Source: Arthrobacter sp. H-02-3 | GTDB taxonomy: Bacteria > Actinomycetota > Actinomycetes > Actinomycetales > Micrococcaceae | Reading direction: 5' to 3' | Assembly: GCF_003097355.1 (NCBI RefSeq) | Contig: NZ_PYUI01000011.1 | Coordinates: 62,001-126,000 of the forward strand | Length of the DNA stretch: 64,000 bases | In this document: in pieces, positions 1-9,311 of the stretch | How the letters are laid out: the number at the start of each line of letters is the position of its first letter | How positions within the stretch are numbered: the stretch's first letter is position 1 | Notes under the pieces: generated by a model | What the model saw: only the letters and a program-made list of their open reading frames with translations | The model's database searches: none | What the model was told of the DNA's origin: nothing | Translations under genes and position numbers: made by a program

Positions 1-993
1 CTGCGCGATCCGGACCATCATGCCCATGCTGGCCACGGCATTGCCGAGCATGGTCACCAGCTGCTGCTGGACCAGCTGGAACTTCGCAAGCGGCCGGCCG
101 AACTGCTGGCGTTCGACGGCGTACTGCCGGGCGACGTCGAACGCCGCAAGCTGCTGCCCTACCGCCTGCCAGGCCACCATGATCCGGGAACCGCGCAGGA
201 GCTCGTTGGTGTCCTCGAAGCTGCTGATGCCGGCGAAGCGGTCCGCCTCGGCCACGCGGACGTCGGTGAAGACGATATCCGCGTTCTGCACGGTGCGCAG
301 GGCGATCTTGTTCTCGATCCGGCTCCGGCTCACGCCGGGCAAGGTGGCGTCGACGATGAAGCCCCGGATGCCGCCGTCGGCCTCGTCCCGGGCCCAGACC
401 AGCATGTAGTCGCAGAACGTCCCGTTGCCGATCCAGCGCTTGGCGCCGTTGAGCACCCAGACGTCGCCGCCGCCGGCCTCGACGCCGGGAATCCGCCGGG
501 CCCGGGTCTCCATGCCGCCAGCGACGTCCGAACCGTGGTCCGGTTCGGTGAGCGCAAAGGCACCCGTCGTGCGCAGGCTTGCCGCGTCGTCGAGCAGGCG
601 CGCCTTCTGTTCGTCCGAGCCGAAGCCGTAGAGCGACTCCACGAAGAGGTCATGGTGGACCAGGAAGAAGGTCGCGAGCGAGGTGTCCACGCGGGTCATC
701 TCGGCGATGACGATCCCGGCGAAAAGGTTGCTGTAGCCGCGCTGGGCGGGGGCACTGAGCTCCAGGGCCGCCAGCTTGGGCAGGATATGGGCCGGGAACT
801 CGGCCCTGTTCCACCAGTCCGTGGCGAACGGGGCGACCTCGGCCGCCAGGAACTCCCGCAGCTCCGCGAGCTTGGCCTGCTCCGCGGCGCTGAGCAGGGA
901 TTCGTAGTCGAAGAAGTCCGCCGCGGGCAGCCCCGCCACAGATGCCACTGCCGCAACCGGTGCTGCCCCGGCGGCCGGCCCGGTCCGGGTCAT
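1..993 (-). CDS. Acyl-CoA dehydrogenase, 3' end outside window
   Basis: The minus-strand frame is open from ATG at 993 to the window edge (331 codons, no stop), so the C-terminus is missing. The translation reads as an FAD-dependent acyl-CoA dehydrogenase. It has an N-terminal helical domain ([11 protein letters not shown]), a beta domain with [14 protein letters not shown] (about residues 130-143), [12 protein letters not shown], then [17 protein letters not shown] and the start of the C-terminal helical domain ([15 protein letters not shown]). The [12 protein letters not shown] stretch is closest to glutaryl-CoA dehydrogenase-type members. The catalytic glutamate expected near residue 370 lies off the window, so the substrate is open. 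Its ATG overlaps the TGA of the SDR gene (ATGA), so the two are translationally coupled in one operon, fitting oxidation and then 3-hydroxyacyl-CoA dehydrogenation of a short or branched acyl-CoA. Confidence 0.9.
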   Translation of the reverse strand, partial: MTRTGPAAGAAPVAAVASVAGLPAADFFDYESLLSAAEQAKLAELREFLAAEVAPFATDWWNRAEFPAHILPKLAALELSAPAQRGYSNLFAGIVIAEMTRVDTSLATFFLVHHDLFVESLYGFGSDEQKARLLDDAASLRTTGAFALTEPDHGSDVAGGMETRARRIPGVEAGGGDVWVLNGAKRWIGNGTFCDYMLVWARDEADGGIRGFIVDATLPGVSRSRIENKIALRTVQNADIVFTDVRVAEADRFAGISSFEDTNELLRGSRIMVAWQAVGQQLAAFDVARQYAVERQQFGRPLAKFQLVQQQLVTMLGNAVASMGMMVRIAQ

Positions 994-1814
994 TTCGGGC
1001 CCATGCGGATGGCGCCGTCGAGGCGGATGGTCTCACCGTTGAGCATGGCGTTGTCCACAATGTGCGCTGCGAGGTTGGCGTATTCGGCTGGACGGCCCAG
1101 CCGCGAGGGGTGCGGCACCTGCCGGCCCAGGGAGTCCTGCGCCTCCTGCGGCAGTCCGGCCATCATGGGGGTCTCGAAGATCCCCGGCGCGATGGTGACC
1201 ACCCGGATGAGCGAGCGCGCGAGTTCGCGGGCGATCGGCAGCGTCATGGCGGCCACGGCGCCCTTGGAGGCGGCGTAGGCGGGCTGGCCGATCTGGCCGT
1301 CGAACGCGGCGACGGAGGCGGTGTTGATGATGACGCCGCGTTCGGGACCGCCCAGTTCCGTGCTGACAGGCTCGGTGGCGGCCATCGCGGCCGCGGCCAG
1401 GCGGATCACGTTGAAGGTGCCCACGAGGTTGATCTGGATGACGCGGTTGAAGGTCTCCAGGGGCAGCACGCCCTCGCGGCCCAGGACCTTGCCCGGGGTG
1501 GCGATTCCCGCGCAGTTCACCGCGATGCGCAGCGGGCCCAGGGCGACGGCGGCGTCGACGGCGGCCTGCACCTGCGTTTCGTCGGTGACATCGGCGGGGA
1601 CAAAGACGGCCGTGCGGCCGCGTGCCTCAGCGCCGCCAGTGGACGTGCCACGGTGAGCGGACTCGGTGAGTTCGGCGGCAAACGCGGCCCCGGCGGAGCC
1701 CGGCAGATCCACGAGCACCACCGATGCGCCGGCGTCAAACAGGCGCCGGGCCGTGGCAGCTCCGAGACCGGAGGCCCCGCCCGTAATCAGCGCGACAGTA
1801 CCCTTGATGTCCAT
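990..1814 (-). CDS. SDR-family 3-hydroxyacyl-CoA dehydrogenase (HSD17B10-like)
   Basis: A 274-residue short-chain dehydrogenase that probably oxidises 3-hydroxyacyl-CoA with NAD+. It has the glycine-rich TGGASGLG (residues 11-18), an acidic D36 after strand beta-2 (NAD preference), NCAG at 100-103 (N-A-A-G variant) and the catalytic triad S167, Y180, K184 in the YAASK box. The overall pattern ([29 protein letters not shown]) matches type II 3-hydroxyacyl-CoA dehydrogenases. The start is fixed by an AAGGAGG Shine-Dalgarno site just upstream. It is the first gene of an operon with the acyl-CoA dehydrogenase. A TetR-type palindrome lies about 85 bp upstream. Confidence 0.9.
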   Translation of the reverse strand: MDIKGTVALITGGASGLGAATARRLFDAGASVVLVDLPGSAGAAFAAELTESAHRGTSTGGAEARGRTAVFVPADVTDETQVQAAVDAAVALGPLRIAVNCAGIATPGKVLGREGVLPLETFNRVIQINLVGTFNVIRLAAAAMAATEPVSTELGGPERGVIINTASVAAFDGQIGQPAYAASKGAVAAMTLPIARELARSLIRVVTIAPGIFETPMMAGLPQEAQDSLGRQVPHPSRLGRPAEYANLAAHIVDNAMLNGETIRLDGAIRMGPK

Positions 1815-1898
1815 GCATCCTCCTTGATGTGGAACCGAACCCCGGCCGCGAAGCCTCGACGCGGGCGCCGCCTGCAGCAGCGGCCCGCCGGGAACATT

Positions 1899-1916
1899 AG
1901 TTAGTGAATGTTAACT
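1899..1916. promoter_or_regulatory. Putative TetR-type operator upstream of the acyl-CoA operon
   Basis: The inverted repeat AGTTA-8-TAACT sits in an AT-rich patch 85-102 bp upstream of the SDR start. Similar TNAC/GTNA palindromes control fatty and branched-acid operons through TetR-family repressors in actinobacteria. No regulator gene is adjacent, so the assignment is inference. Confidence 0.4.
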
Positions 1917-2079
1917 GGAATGCCGGGATTCCGCACCTTTGCCCGCGCCCTACGGAACGATTCCACCGCACGATTCCACCGCACGCCTGCCGGCACGATT
2001 GCACTGCGACCTTGACTGCACCCCTGGAGGCCGCCGTCACGAACGGTGTCCGGGCAGGTCCCGCGACTAGGCTTGAACC

Positions 2080-3267
2080 ATGACCCGAGCCGACGCCGCC
2101 CCCAACTGGTCCTTCCGCGCGGACGAGGCCGCCCGCTCGGTGACCAGGCTCTTCGGACAGCGGCTCTTTTTCCTGCCGGGGACCCACATCGGAGCAATCC
2201 TCCGGCCCTCCGGCCGGCTCAAGAACCTGTCCCGGCCCTGGCACTACTGGTGGCAGGCGCACTACCTGGACTGCCTCGTGGACGCCGGCCGCCGGGAGCT
2301 GGGCTCGCCCGGGCATCGGGGCGCCAATTTCGACGGCGAGAACCGGCCCAGCGCCGGCAGGCTCGCCTCCCGGCTCGTCACCGGGATTCGGCTCCGCAAT
2401 TTCCTCACGGTGGTCAATGACTACTACGACGACATGGCCTGGCTGGCCCTCGCCACGCTCCGGCTGGACAGGCTCGCCGAGGACTCCCGGAAACGCACCG
2501 GCCGGGAGCGCAACGCCAAGGTCCTGCAGAGTCTGACGCTCCAGTTCGACGCCGCTTCCACGGACGATCTGGGCGGCGGCACCTTCTGGAGCAAGAAACG
2601 GGACTTCAAGAACACGCCCGCCACCGCACCGGTGGCCCTCTACTACGCGCGGACGGGCAGCCGGGCCAAGGCCCAGGCGCTGCTGGACTGGCTCGACGCC
2701 CGGCTCTACGCGCCTGAACAGGGCCTGTACCGGGACGGCTTGCGGATTTCCGGCACGGGCGAAGCGGTGCTGGAGGAGACCATCTACACCTACAACCAGG
2801 GGCCTGTCCTCGGCGCCCTGCTGGAACTCGGGGGCGCGGCGAACCTCGAGCGGGCGGCCGCGCTGGTGGAGGCCGTGGCGCGCAGCCTCACGCAGCCGGC
2901 GCCGCTGCTGGGCCGCAGCGCGGCGGTGTTGCGCTGCGAGGGAACGGGCGACGGCGGACTCTTCACCGGGATCCTGGTCCGATACCTGGCCCTTGCAGCC
3001 CTAAATGAGGGCCTTCCGGCCGAAACCCGGGCCACGGCGTCAACCCTCGTAAATGACACCGCCCAGGCCCTCTGGGAGGGCCGGCGGATTCTCCCGGCCC
3101 ACGACCGCCTCGCCCGCGGGGGCAGCCATCTGGTCTTTTCCAGCCGCACCGAACTGCCGGCGCGCCGCAGCTATCCGGAGGGCGCCGCCGTCGAGCTCTC
3201 CACCCAACTGCAGGCCTGGATGATTCTGGAGGCAGCCGCATCGATTGCCCCGGCACACGCCCCGTAG
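2080..3267 (+). CDS. Glycoside hydrolase family 76-like protein
   Basis: A 395-residue (alpha/alpha)6-type protein. The hallmark is Y-Y-D-D-M-A-W with the adjacent acid pair D117-D118, which in GH76 endo-alpha-1,6-mannanases are nucleophile and acid/base. GGGTFWSKKRDFKNTPA and the downstream ETIYTYNQGPVLGALLEL block are also typical. Unlike secreted mannanases it has no signal peptide or transmembrane segment, so it should be cytoplasmic and may act on a short imported or intracellular glycan. The start follows a TAGGCT -10 hexamer by 6 nt with no Shine-Dalgarno, so the transcript is probably leaderless. It stands alone, 192 bp before the iron transporter. Family is secure; the alpha-1,6-mannan substrate is not. 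Confidence 0.82.
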   Translation: MTRADAAPNWSFRADEAARSVTRLFGQRLFFLPGTHIGAILRPSGRLKNLSRPWHYWWQAHYLDCLVDAGRRELGSPGHRGANFDGENRPSAGRLASRLVTGIRLRNFLTVVNDYYDDMAWLALATLRLDRLAEDSRKRTGRERNAKVLQSLTLQFDAASTDDLGGGTFWSKKRDFKNTPATAPVALYYARTGSRAKAQALLDWLDARLYAPEQGLYRDGLRISGTGEAVLEETIYTYNQGPVLGALLELGGAANLERAAALVEAVARSLTQPAPLLGRSAAVLRCEGTGDGGLFTGILVRYLALAALNEGLPAETRATASTLVNDTAQALWEGRRILPAHDRLARGGSHLVFSSRTELPARRSYPEGAAVELSTQLQAWMILEAAASIAPAHAP

Positions 3268-3356
3268 GCCGCCCCGACGTCGGCCATAATTACGTCACGC
3301 AATAGTTTCGTAATTCATGTGATCCTGATCACTTAACGTGCTCTCAGGTTGGTTGC

Positions 3357-3375
3357 TTAGGTTTGGCTAACCTAC
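3357..3375. promoter_or_regulatory. DtxR/IdeR iron box
   Basis: TTAGGTTTGGCTAACCTAC matches 17 of 19 positions of the DtxR/IdeR consensus (TTAGGTTAGGCTAACCTAA). It lies 85 bp before the ferric binding-protein gene, so iron-replete repression of that operon by a DtxR-family regulator is expected. Confidence 0.88.
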
Positions 3376-3393
3376 AGTCTTTCTTAGTGAGCA

Positions 3394-3427
3394 TGCCCTA
3401 ACTTCCCCGCTCACGGGGGTCAGGGCA
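3394..3427 (+). promoter_or_regulatory. Leader hairpin of the ferric transporter operon
   Basis: TGCCCT and AGGGCA, enclosing CCCCG and CGGGG, can pair into a stem between the iron box and the binding-protein start. There is no T-tract, so it is not an ordinary terminator. It could stabilise the leader or be incidental. Confidence 0.35.
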
Positions 3428-3459
3428 CCTACGACGACTTCCTTGCAGAAAGTAGCCCC

Positions 3460-4515
3460 ATGAAGATCCGCACCAACGCACTGGCGGGCATCGCCCTGGC
3501 CGCCACTGCCGCCCTGGGCCTGGCCGCCTGCGGCTCCGGTTCATCCTCCCCGGCCGGCAGCAGCGCAGCCGCCGGCGGCACCCCGTCGGGTGAGATCACG
3601 GTCTATAACGCCCAGCACGAGTCCCTGACCAAGGAGTGGGTGGACGCCTTCACCGCGGAAACCGGCATCAAGGTCACCCTGCGCCAGGGCGACGACACCG
3701 AGATGTCCAACCAGATCGTCCAGGAAGGCCAGGCGTCGCCGGCGGATGTCTTCCTTACTGAGAACTCGCCCGCCATGGCCCAGGTGGAAAACGCCGGCCT
3801 CTTCGCGGACGTGGACAAAGCCACCGTGGATCAGGTCCCCGCCGAATTCCGCCCCTCCACCAACAAGTGGACCGGCATCGCGGCACGCTCCACGGTGCTG
3901 GTCTACGACAAGAACAAGATCAGCCCGGACAAGCTGCCCAAGTCGATGCTGGACCTGGCCAACCCCGAGTGGAAGGGCCACTGGGCCGCCTCGCCGTCGG
4001 GCGCCGACTTCCAGGCAATCGTTTCGGCCCTGCTGGAACTCAAGGGCGAAGCCGCGACCCAGGAATGGCTCAAGGGCATGAAGGAAAACTCCAAGGCCTA
4101 CAAGGGCAACAGCACGGCCATGAAGGCCGTCAACGCCGGCGAGGTGGACGCCGCCCTGATCTACCACTACTACTACTACGGCGACCAGGCCAAGACCGGC
4201 GAGAACTCCAATAACGTCACGCCGTACTACTTCAAGAACCAGGACCCCGGCGCCTTCGTCTCCGTCTCCGGCGGCGGCGTACTGAAGTCCTCGAAGAACG
4301 CAGCGGCCGCCCAGGCCTTCCTAAAGTTCATCACCGGCAAGAAGGGCCAGGAAGTGCTCCAGAAGGGCACCTCCTTCGAATACGCCGTCGCCTCAGGCGT
4401 CCCGTCCAACGAAAAGCTCGTACCGCTCAAGGATCTGCAGGCACCCACCGTGGATCCGGCCAAGCTCAATTCCGCCAAGGTCACCGAACTGATGACCCAG
4501 GCAGGGCTGCTGTAA
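3460..4515 (+). CDS. fbpA: Ferric iron ABC transporter, substrate-binding lipoprotein
   Basis: A 351-residue extracellular binding protein. It has a lipoprotein signal peptide ending in the lipobox LAAC (Cys about residue 27), a Ser/Gly/Ala linker and a periplasmic-binding fold starting EITVYNAQHESLTKEW. The tyrosine cluster Y235 and Y237-Y240 (YHYYYYG) corresponds to the Fe3+-coordinating tyrosines of FbpA/FutA proteins. It is followed after 5 bp by the permease and then the ATPase, so the complete importer is here. An IdeR box upstream supports iron rather than another anion. The family also includes 2-aminoethylphosphonate and sulfate binders, but the tyrosines and iron box argue against those. 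Confidence 0.92.
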   Translation: MKIRTNALAGIALAATAALGLAACGSGSSSPAGSSAAAGGTPSGEITVYNAQHESLTKEWVDAFTAETGIKVTLRQGDDTEMSNQIVQEGQASPADVFLTENSPAMAQVENAGLFADVDKATVDQVPAEFRPSTNKWTGIAARSTVLVYDKNKISPDKLPKSMLDLANPEWKGHWAASPSGADFQAIVSALLELKGEAATQEWLKGMKENSKAYKGNSTAMKAVNAGEVDAALIYHYYYYGDQAKTGENSNNVTPYYFKNQDPGAFVSVSGGGVLKSSKNAAAAQAFLKFITGKKGQEVLQKGTSFEYAVASGVPSNEKLVPLKDLQAPTVDPAKLNSAKVTELMTQAGLL

Positions 4516-4520
4516 CGGCA

Positions 4521-6125
4521 GTGACTAACAAGCTGGCGGTCCCAAGTCCATCCGGTGATTTGACGACTGACACGACGACGGCGGGCAGGGGCAAGCGCCC
4601 CCGCCCGCCTTTCGGCGTCTCTGTTGTGTCCATTGTGGCGGTGCTGATCGCCTTGTTCTCCCTCGTGCCGTTGGCCTACGTGATCGTCATGACGGCCGCC
4701 ACCGGGTGGGACACCGCAGTCTCCCTGATCTTCCGCCCTCGGGTGGGCGAACTGCTGCTGAACACCGTGCTCCTGACCGTGGTGACGGTGCCCCTGTGCC
4801 TGATTCTGGGCGTGGGCGGCGCCTGGCTCGTGGAACGCACCAGCCTGGTGGGCCGGAAGTGGTGGGCTGTGCTGCTCGCGGCCCCGCTGGCCATCCCCGC
4901 CTTCGTCAACAGCTATGCCTGGGTTTCCGCGGTCCCCTCCCTCGGCGGGCTGTGGTCCGGGGTCCTGATCGCCACCCTGTCCTATTTCCCCCTCGTCTAC
5001 ATCCCGGCCGCCGCGACCCTCAGCCGCCTGGACCCGGCCATCGAACAGTCCGCCGCGTCCCTCGGCCTCGGCGCCTGGCGCGCCTTCTTCCGCGTGGTGC
5101 TGCCGCAGCTGCGCATCGCCATGACCGGCGGAGGGCTGCTGGTCGCGCTGCACCTGCTGGCCGAATACGGGGCCTTCGCGATGATCCGCTTTGACACCTT
5201 CACCACCGCGATCATGGTGCAGTACCAGTCCACCTTCAACGGCACCGCCGGGAACATGCTCGCCAGCGTCCTGGTCTTCCTGTGCCTGATCCTGCTGCTC
5301 GTGGAGGTCCGCAGCCGCGGCAGCGCCCGGTACGCCAGGATCGGCTCGGGTGCCCAGGCGCGCGCCTTGCGGCTGCCCCTGCACGCGTATCAGGTCCCCG
5401 CCCAGCTGTCCCTGATCGCCCTCACTGCGCTGGCGTTCGGCCTGCCGCTGACGTTCGTGCTGCGCTGGGTCATCGCCGGCGGGCCGGATGTCTGGGCCGC
5501 GGAGGAGTTCATGCCGGCCCTGCTGCAGACCCTCGCCTACGGCATCGCCGCGGCCGTGGTCACCACCTTGGTCGCGTTCCCCATGGCCTACCTTGCCGTG
5601 CGGCGTCCGGGGTGGTTCAGCAAGTCCCTGGAGCTCTCCAACTACATCACCAGCTCCATGCCGGGGATTGTGGTGGGCCTGGCGTTCGTGACCGTAAGCA
5701 TCCGGATGCTCCCCAACATGTACCAGACCTCGGGACTCCTGATCGCGGCCTATGTGCTGCTGTTCCTGCCCCGGGCCCTGGTGAACCTCCGCTCCGGGCT
5801 GGCCCAGGCGCCGAAGGAACTCGACGAGGCCGCGCAGGCGCTCGGCAAGCCGCCCCTGCTGGCGTTCCTCCGTGTGACGCTGCGCCTCACGGCCCCCGCC
5901 GCGGCCGGCGGCGCGGCACTGGTGTTCCTAGGGATCGTCAACGAGCTCACGGCCACCCTCCTGCTCTCCCCCAACGGGACCCGCACGCTCGCCACCGAGT
6001 TCTGGAGCAAGAGCAGCGAGATTGACTACGCCGGCGCCGCTCCGTATGCGCTCCTGATGATCCTGATCTCGGCGCCCATGACCTATCTCCTTTTCCAGCA
6101 GTCCAAGAAAGTGGCCGGACAGTGA
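4521..6125 (+). CDS. fbpB: Ferric iron ABC transporter permease (fused double domain)
   Basis: A 534-residue inner-membrane protein with two BPD_transp_1 domains in tandem, about 12 predicted hydrophobic segments. This is the usual FbpB/SfuB architecture in which one chain supplies both halves of the channel. Each half carries an EAA-type loop (LDPAIEQSAASLGLGAWRAF near 170-190 and LDEAAQALGKPPLLAF near 435-450) that docks onto the ATPase. GTG start 5 bp after the binding-protein stop; the stop overlaps the GTG of the ATPase gene (GTGA). Confidence 0.93.
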   Translation: MTNKLAVPSPSGDLTTDTTTAGRGKRPRPPFGVSVVSIVAVLIALFSLVPLAYVIVMTAATGWDTAVSLIFRPRVGELLLNTVLLTVVTVPLCLILGVGGAWLVERTSLVGRKWWAVLLAAPLAIPAFVNSYAWVSAVPSLGGLWSGVLIATLSYFPLVYIPAAATLSRLDPAIEQSAASLGLGAWRAFFRVVLPQLRIAMTGGGLLVALHLLAEYGAFAMIRFDTFTTAIMVQYQSTFNGTAGNMLASVLVFLCLILLLVEVRSRGSARYARIGSGAQARALRLPLHAYQVPAQLSLIALTALAFGLPLTFVLRWVIAGGPDVWAAEEFMPALLQTLAYGIAAAVVTTLVAFPMAYLAVRRPGWFSKSLELSNYITSSMPGIVVGLAFVTVSIRMLPNMYQTSGLLIAAYVLLFLPRALVNLRSGLAQAPKELDEAAQALGKPPLLAFLRVTLRLTAPAAAGGAALVFLGIVNELTATLLLSPNGTRTLATEFWSKSSEIDYAGAAPYALLMILISAPMTYLLFQQSKKVAGQ

Positions 6126-7312
6126 CCGATTTTTACCCTCCGCACGAGGCACCCTCCCGTCTCCCCGAGCCGCGGATCGCGGCGTCCGTGGCGCCCAGCA
6201 CCAACAGCCACCTGGAAATCGACGCGGTCACCAAGAACTTCGGGCCCCAGGCGGTACTCAAAGGCGTCAACCTCTCCGTCGCCAAGGGCGGAACGACGGC
6301 GATCGTGGGACCGTCCGGTTCCGGCAAGACCACCCTCCTGCGGCTGATCGCCGGCTTCGAACACCCCGATACCGGCACCATCTCGCTCAACGGCAGCAAG
6401 GTGGCGGGAGAGGACGCCTGGGTCCCGGCCCACAAGCGCCACGTCGGCTACGTGGCCCAGGACGGCGCCCTGTTCCCGCACTTGACCGTGGGCCAGAACA
6501 TCTCCTTTGGCCTGGACAGCGGCAAACTCCCCGGCGGACGCAGCGGCGTCAAGGCGCGGGTGAGCGAACTATTGGAAATGGTCTCGCTGGACCCGTCCAT
6601 GGCCAAGCGCCGCCCACACCAGCTCTCCGGCGGCCAGCAGCAGCGCGTCGCGCTGGCCCGGGCGCTCGCCCGCGAGCCCGAGCTCATGCTCCTGGACGAG
6701 CCGTTTTCCGCTCTGGACGCCGGCCTGCGGGTGGCGACCCGCCGCGCGGTGGGCCAGGTCCTGAAGGACGCCGGGGTCACCACGATCCTCGTCACGCACG
6801 ACCAGGCCGAGGCGTTGTCCTTCGCCGACCAGGTGGCCGTGATGCGCGGCGGCAAGCTGGCCCAGATCGGCAACCCGTTCGTCGTCTACACACGCCCGGC
6901 AGACCGCGCCACCGCGGAGTTCCTCGGTGACGCCGTCATCCTGGATGCCTGGATGGAAGGTTCCCTGGCCACGTGTTCGCTCGGCGGGATCCCCGTGCGA
7001 CGCCCGCCGGCGCAGGGCCGGGTCCAGCTGATGCTGCGGCCGGAGCAGATCCGCATTTCCGAGGACGGCCCCATCCGCGGCACCGTGGTGGACACCGACT
7101 ACTTCGGCCCCGAGACCACCGTCCGGCTCCAGCTCCCCGTCCCGCCGGTCCTTGCCGCCGGCGCCGTCCCGGACCACCGCTACCCCGGCGGCGGGGAAAT
7201 CATCACCATCCGGCACTGGAACGCCTCCATCGCCCGCCCCGGCACCGAGCTGAGGCTGCGCGTGGTGGGCGAGGCCGTGGCGTTCCCGATGGACGACGCG
7301 CCGGTCCAATAG
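6122..7312 (+). CDS. fbpC: Ferric iron ABC transporter ATP-binding protein
   Basis: A 396-residue ATPase powering the ferric importer. Walker A GPSGSGKTT (63-71), signature LSGGQQQR (168-175), Walker B LMLLDE (188-193), a switch histidine in VTHDQAEAL and a C-terminal TOBE-like regulatory region (about 290-390). GTG start inside the stop of the permease gene. About 30 residues precede the first conserved strand, which is longer than usual, so the true start could lie a little downstream. Confidence 0.92.
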   Translation: MTDFYPPHEAPSRLPEPRIAASVAPSTNSHLEIDAVTKNFGPQAVLKGVNLSVAKGGTTAIVGPSGSGKTTLLRLIAGFEHPDTGTISLNGSKVAGEDAWVPAHKRHVGYVAQDGALFPHLTVGQNISFGLDSGKLPGGRSGVKARVSELLEMVSLDPSMAKRRPHQLSGGQQQRVALARALAREPELMLLDEPFSALDAGLRVATRRAVGQVLKDAGVTTILVTHDQAEALSFADQVAVMRGGKLAQIGNPFVVYTRPADRATAEFLGDAVILDAWMEGSLATCSLGGIPVRRPPAQGRVQLMLRPEQIRISEDGPIRGTVVDTDYFGPETTVRLQLPVPPVLAAGAVPDHRYPGGGEIITIRHWNASIARPGTELRLRVVGEAVAFPMDDAPVQ

Positions 7313-7352
7313 GACATTGAGCCCTCCGTGGGCCCCGGCATAGGGTGGGCGA

Positions 7353-9311
7353 ATGACTGTTCAGCCAGGCCTGCACCGCCAGCACTGCTCCGTTGCCGCC
7401 CCGACGCAGCTGTGGCTCGATCCCGACGGCCGCCTGGCCGGCGAGTCCAACCCGCCAGGCGCCAGGCAGTCCGGGCAGTCAGCCGGGCAGTCCGGCGATC
7501 CGGCCGGCGGGTCCACCGATCCAGCCGGGTTCACCGGGCTCCTTCACGGCGACACCCGGATGCTCTGCCGCGCCCTCGTACGTGTCAACGGCCTGGAGCC
7601 AGAACCGGCCACCGTCGAGACCCAGCCCGGCGGCGTCCTGCGCGTGCGGGGACTCGTCCGGGGCATCCCGGGGCCCACAGAAGATCCCGCCGTCGAGCTT
7701 GTCCAGATCTGGACCGTGACGCCCGGAGTGGTGCGGCATGCCCTGCAGCTGCGCACGTCACTGGATTCCCTCGACGTCGAGATCGACGTTGAGCTGGCCG
7801 CCGACTTCACCGACATGGCCCAGATCCGGCTCAGCCGCTTCCGCGACGCGTCCGCGCCGGTCTCGGCCGACCAGTCGGCGTTACGCTGGCGGGAGGGCGG
7901 GAAGAGCCTCGCGGTGGCGGCGCCCGGTGCTGTGACCCCGGAGGGCCGGCTGGCCTGGCGCGGGAGCCTGGGCCGGGGCCGGCCGTTCGAGGCCGAATGG
8001 CACGCCGTCCTGACCGACGATGACGACGCCGTGGTGGCGGCGCGGCCGCCCGCCCCGCGGCCGCCGCGGACCGGACCGGCCGGGGCCCTGGGCCTGCTCC
8101 TGGACAACTCCCTGGATGAAGTGGCCGGGCTCCGGCTGGCCACCCGCCAGCTTCCGCACGCTCCTTTCATCGCCGCCGGGGCGCCCTGGTACTTCACACT
8201 GTTCGGGCGCGACTCGCTGTGGGCGGCGCGGCTGCTGCTGCCACTGGACACCGGGATGGAGACCGGGCTTGCCGCGGGCACGCTGCGGGCCCTGGCGGCC
8301 TTCCAGGGCACCCGGACTGACCCTGCGGCTGCCGAGGAACCCGGCAAGATCCTGCACGAGCTGCGCTCCAAGGAACTCGTGCTCGAGAGCCAGGGCCTGC
8401 GCCTGCCTCCGGTGTACTACGGCGCCGTGGATTCCACCCCGCTGTGGCTTTGCCTGCTCGGTGAACTCTGGCGCGCCGGGCCGGACGACGCCGTTATCCG
8501 GTCGCTGCTGCCGAATGCGGCACGCGCCGCGGACTGGCTGCTCGCCGCCGGCGCGGGAGCGGGCAACAACGCCGGGTTCCTTAGCTACCGGGACGCGACC
8601 GGGCACGGCCTGAGCAATCAGGGCTGGAAGGATTCCCGGGATGCCATGCAGTTCCGCGACGGCCGGCAGGCGGAGGGGCCGATCGCCCTTTCCGAGGTGC
8701 AGGGCTACGCGTACCAGGCGGCCCTGCAGACGGCCGAGCTGTTCGACGCCTACGGGGAACCCGGCGGCCCGGCGCTGCGGGACTTTGCTGCCGCCCTCCG
8801 GCTCAGGTTCCGGGAGCGCTTCTGGGTTGACGACGACGCCGGGCCCTTTCCGGCCATGGCCCTGGACGGGCACGGGGTTCCCTTGGACATCCCGGGCTCG
8901 AATATGGGACACCTGCTGGGCACGGGCATCCTGGATGCGGCCGAAGCCCGGATCGTGGCTGACCGGCTGGTGAGCCCGGAGCTGTTCTCCGGCTACGGCG
9001 TGCACACGATCTCCCGGCGTGCCGCGGGGTTCTGGCCCTTCAGCTACCACTGCGGATCCGTGTGGAGCCACGACACCGCCATCGCAATCCGCGGCCTCCT
9101 GGCCGACGGGTTCATCCCCGAGGCACGGACCCTGGCCGATGGCCTGCTCGGCGCGGCAGCCTCGTTCGGGCACCGGCTGCCGGAGGTGTTCGCCGGGGTG
9201 CGGGCCGAGGACTCGGGGGTCGCGGTGCCGTACCCGGCGTCGTGCCACCCGCAGGCGTGGTCCTCAGCCTCGGCGGTGGTGATCGCCCAGGCGATGGGCG
9301 TCGGGCTCTAA
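7353..9311 (+). CDS. Amylo-alpha-1,6-glucosidase family protein
   Basis: A 652-residue protein with an N-terminal glycogen-debranching beta domain (GLLHGDTRML near 67) and a C-terminal (alpha/alpha)6 catalytic domain. The latter contains APWYFTLFGRDSLWAARLLLP, LSNQGWKDSRDAMQF and HCGSVWSHDTAIAIRG, all typical of bacterial GDE_C/GH15-like debranching or trehalase-like enzymes. It is expected to act in the cytoplasm on alpha-1,6 or short alpha-glucans. Residues 35-60 are a low-complexity Gly/Ser/Gln/Asp insert. The start follows TAGGGT by 6 nt (leaderless type). Its last 48 bp overlap the convergent PAP2 gene. Confidence 0.85.
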   Translation: MTVQPGLHRQHCSVAAPTQLWLDPDGRLAGESNPPGARQSGQSAGQSGDPAGGSTDPAGFTGLLHGDTRMLCRALVRVNGLEPEPATVETQPGGVLRVRGLVRGIPGPTEDPAVELVQIWTVTPGVVRHALQLRTSLDSLDVEIDVELAADFTDMAQIRLSRFRDASAPVSADQSALRWREGGKSLAVAAPGAVTPEGRLAWRGSLGRGRPFEAEWHAVLTDDDDAVVAARPPAPRPPRTGPAGALGLLLDNSLDEVAGLRLATRQLPHAPFIAAGAPWYFTLFGRDSLWAARLLLPLDTGMETGLAAGTLRALAAFQGTRTDPAAAEEPGKILHELRSKELVLESQGLRLPPVYYGAVDSTPLWLCLLGELWRAGPDDAVIRSLLPNAARAADWLLAAGAGAGNNAGFLSYRDATGHGLSNQGWKDSRDAMQFRDGRQAEGPIALSEVQGYAYQAALQTAELFDAYGEPGGPALRDFAAALRLRFRERFWVDDDAGPFPAMALDGHGVPLDIPGSNMGHLLGTGILDAAEARIVADRLVSPELFSGYGVHTISRRAAGFWPFSYHCGSVWSHDTAIAIRGLLADGFIPEARTLADGLLGAAASFGHRLPEVFAGVRAEDSGVAVPYPASCHPQAWSSASAVVIAQAMGVGL

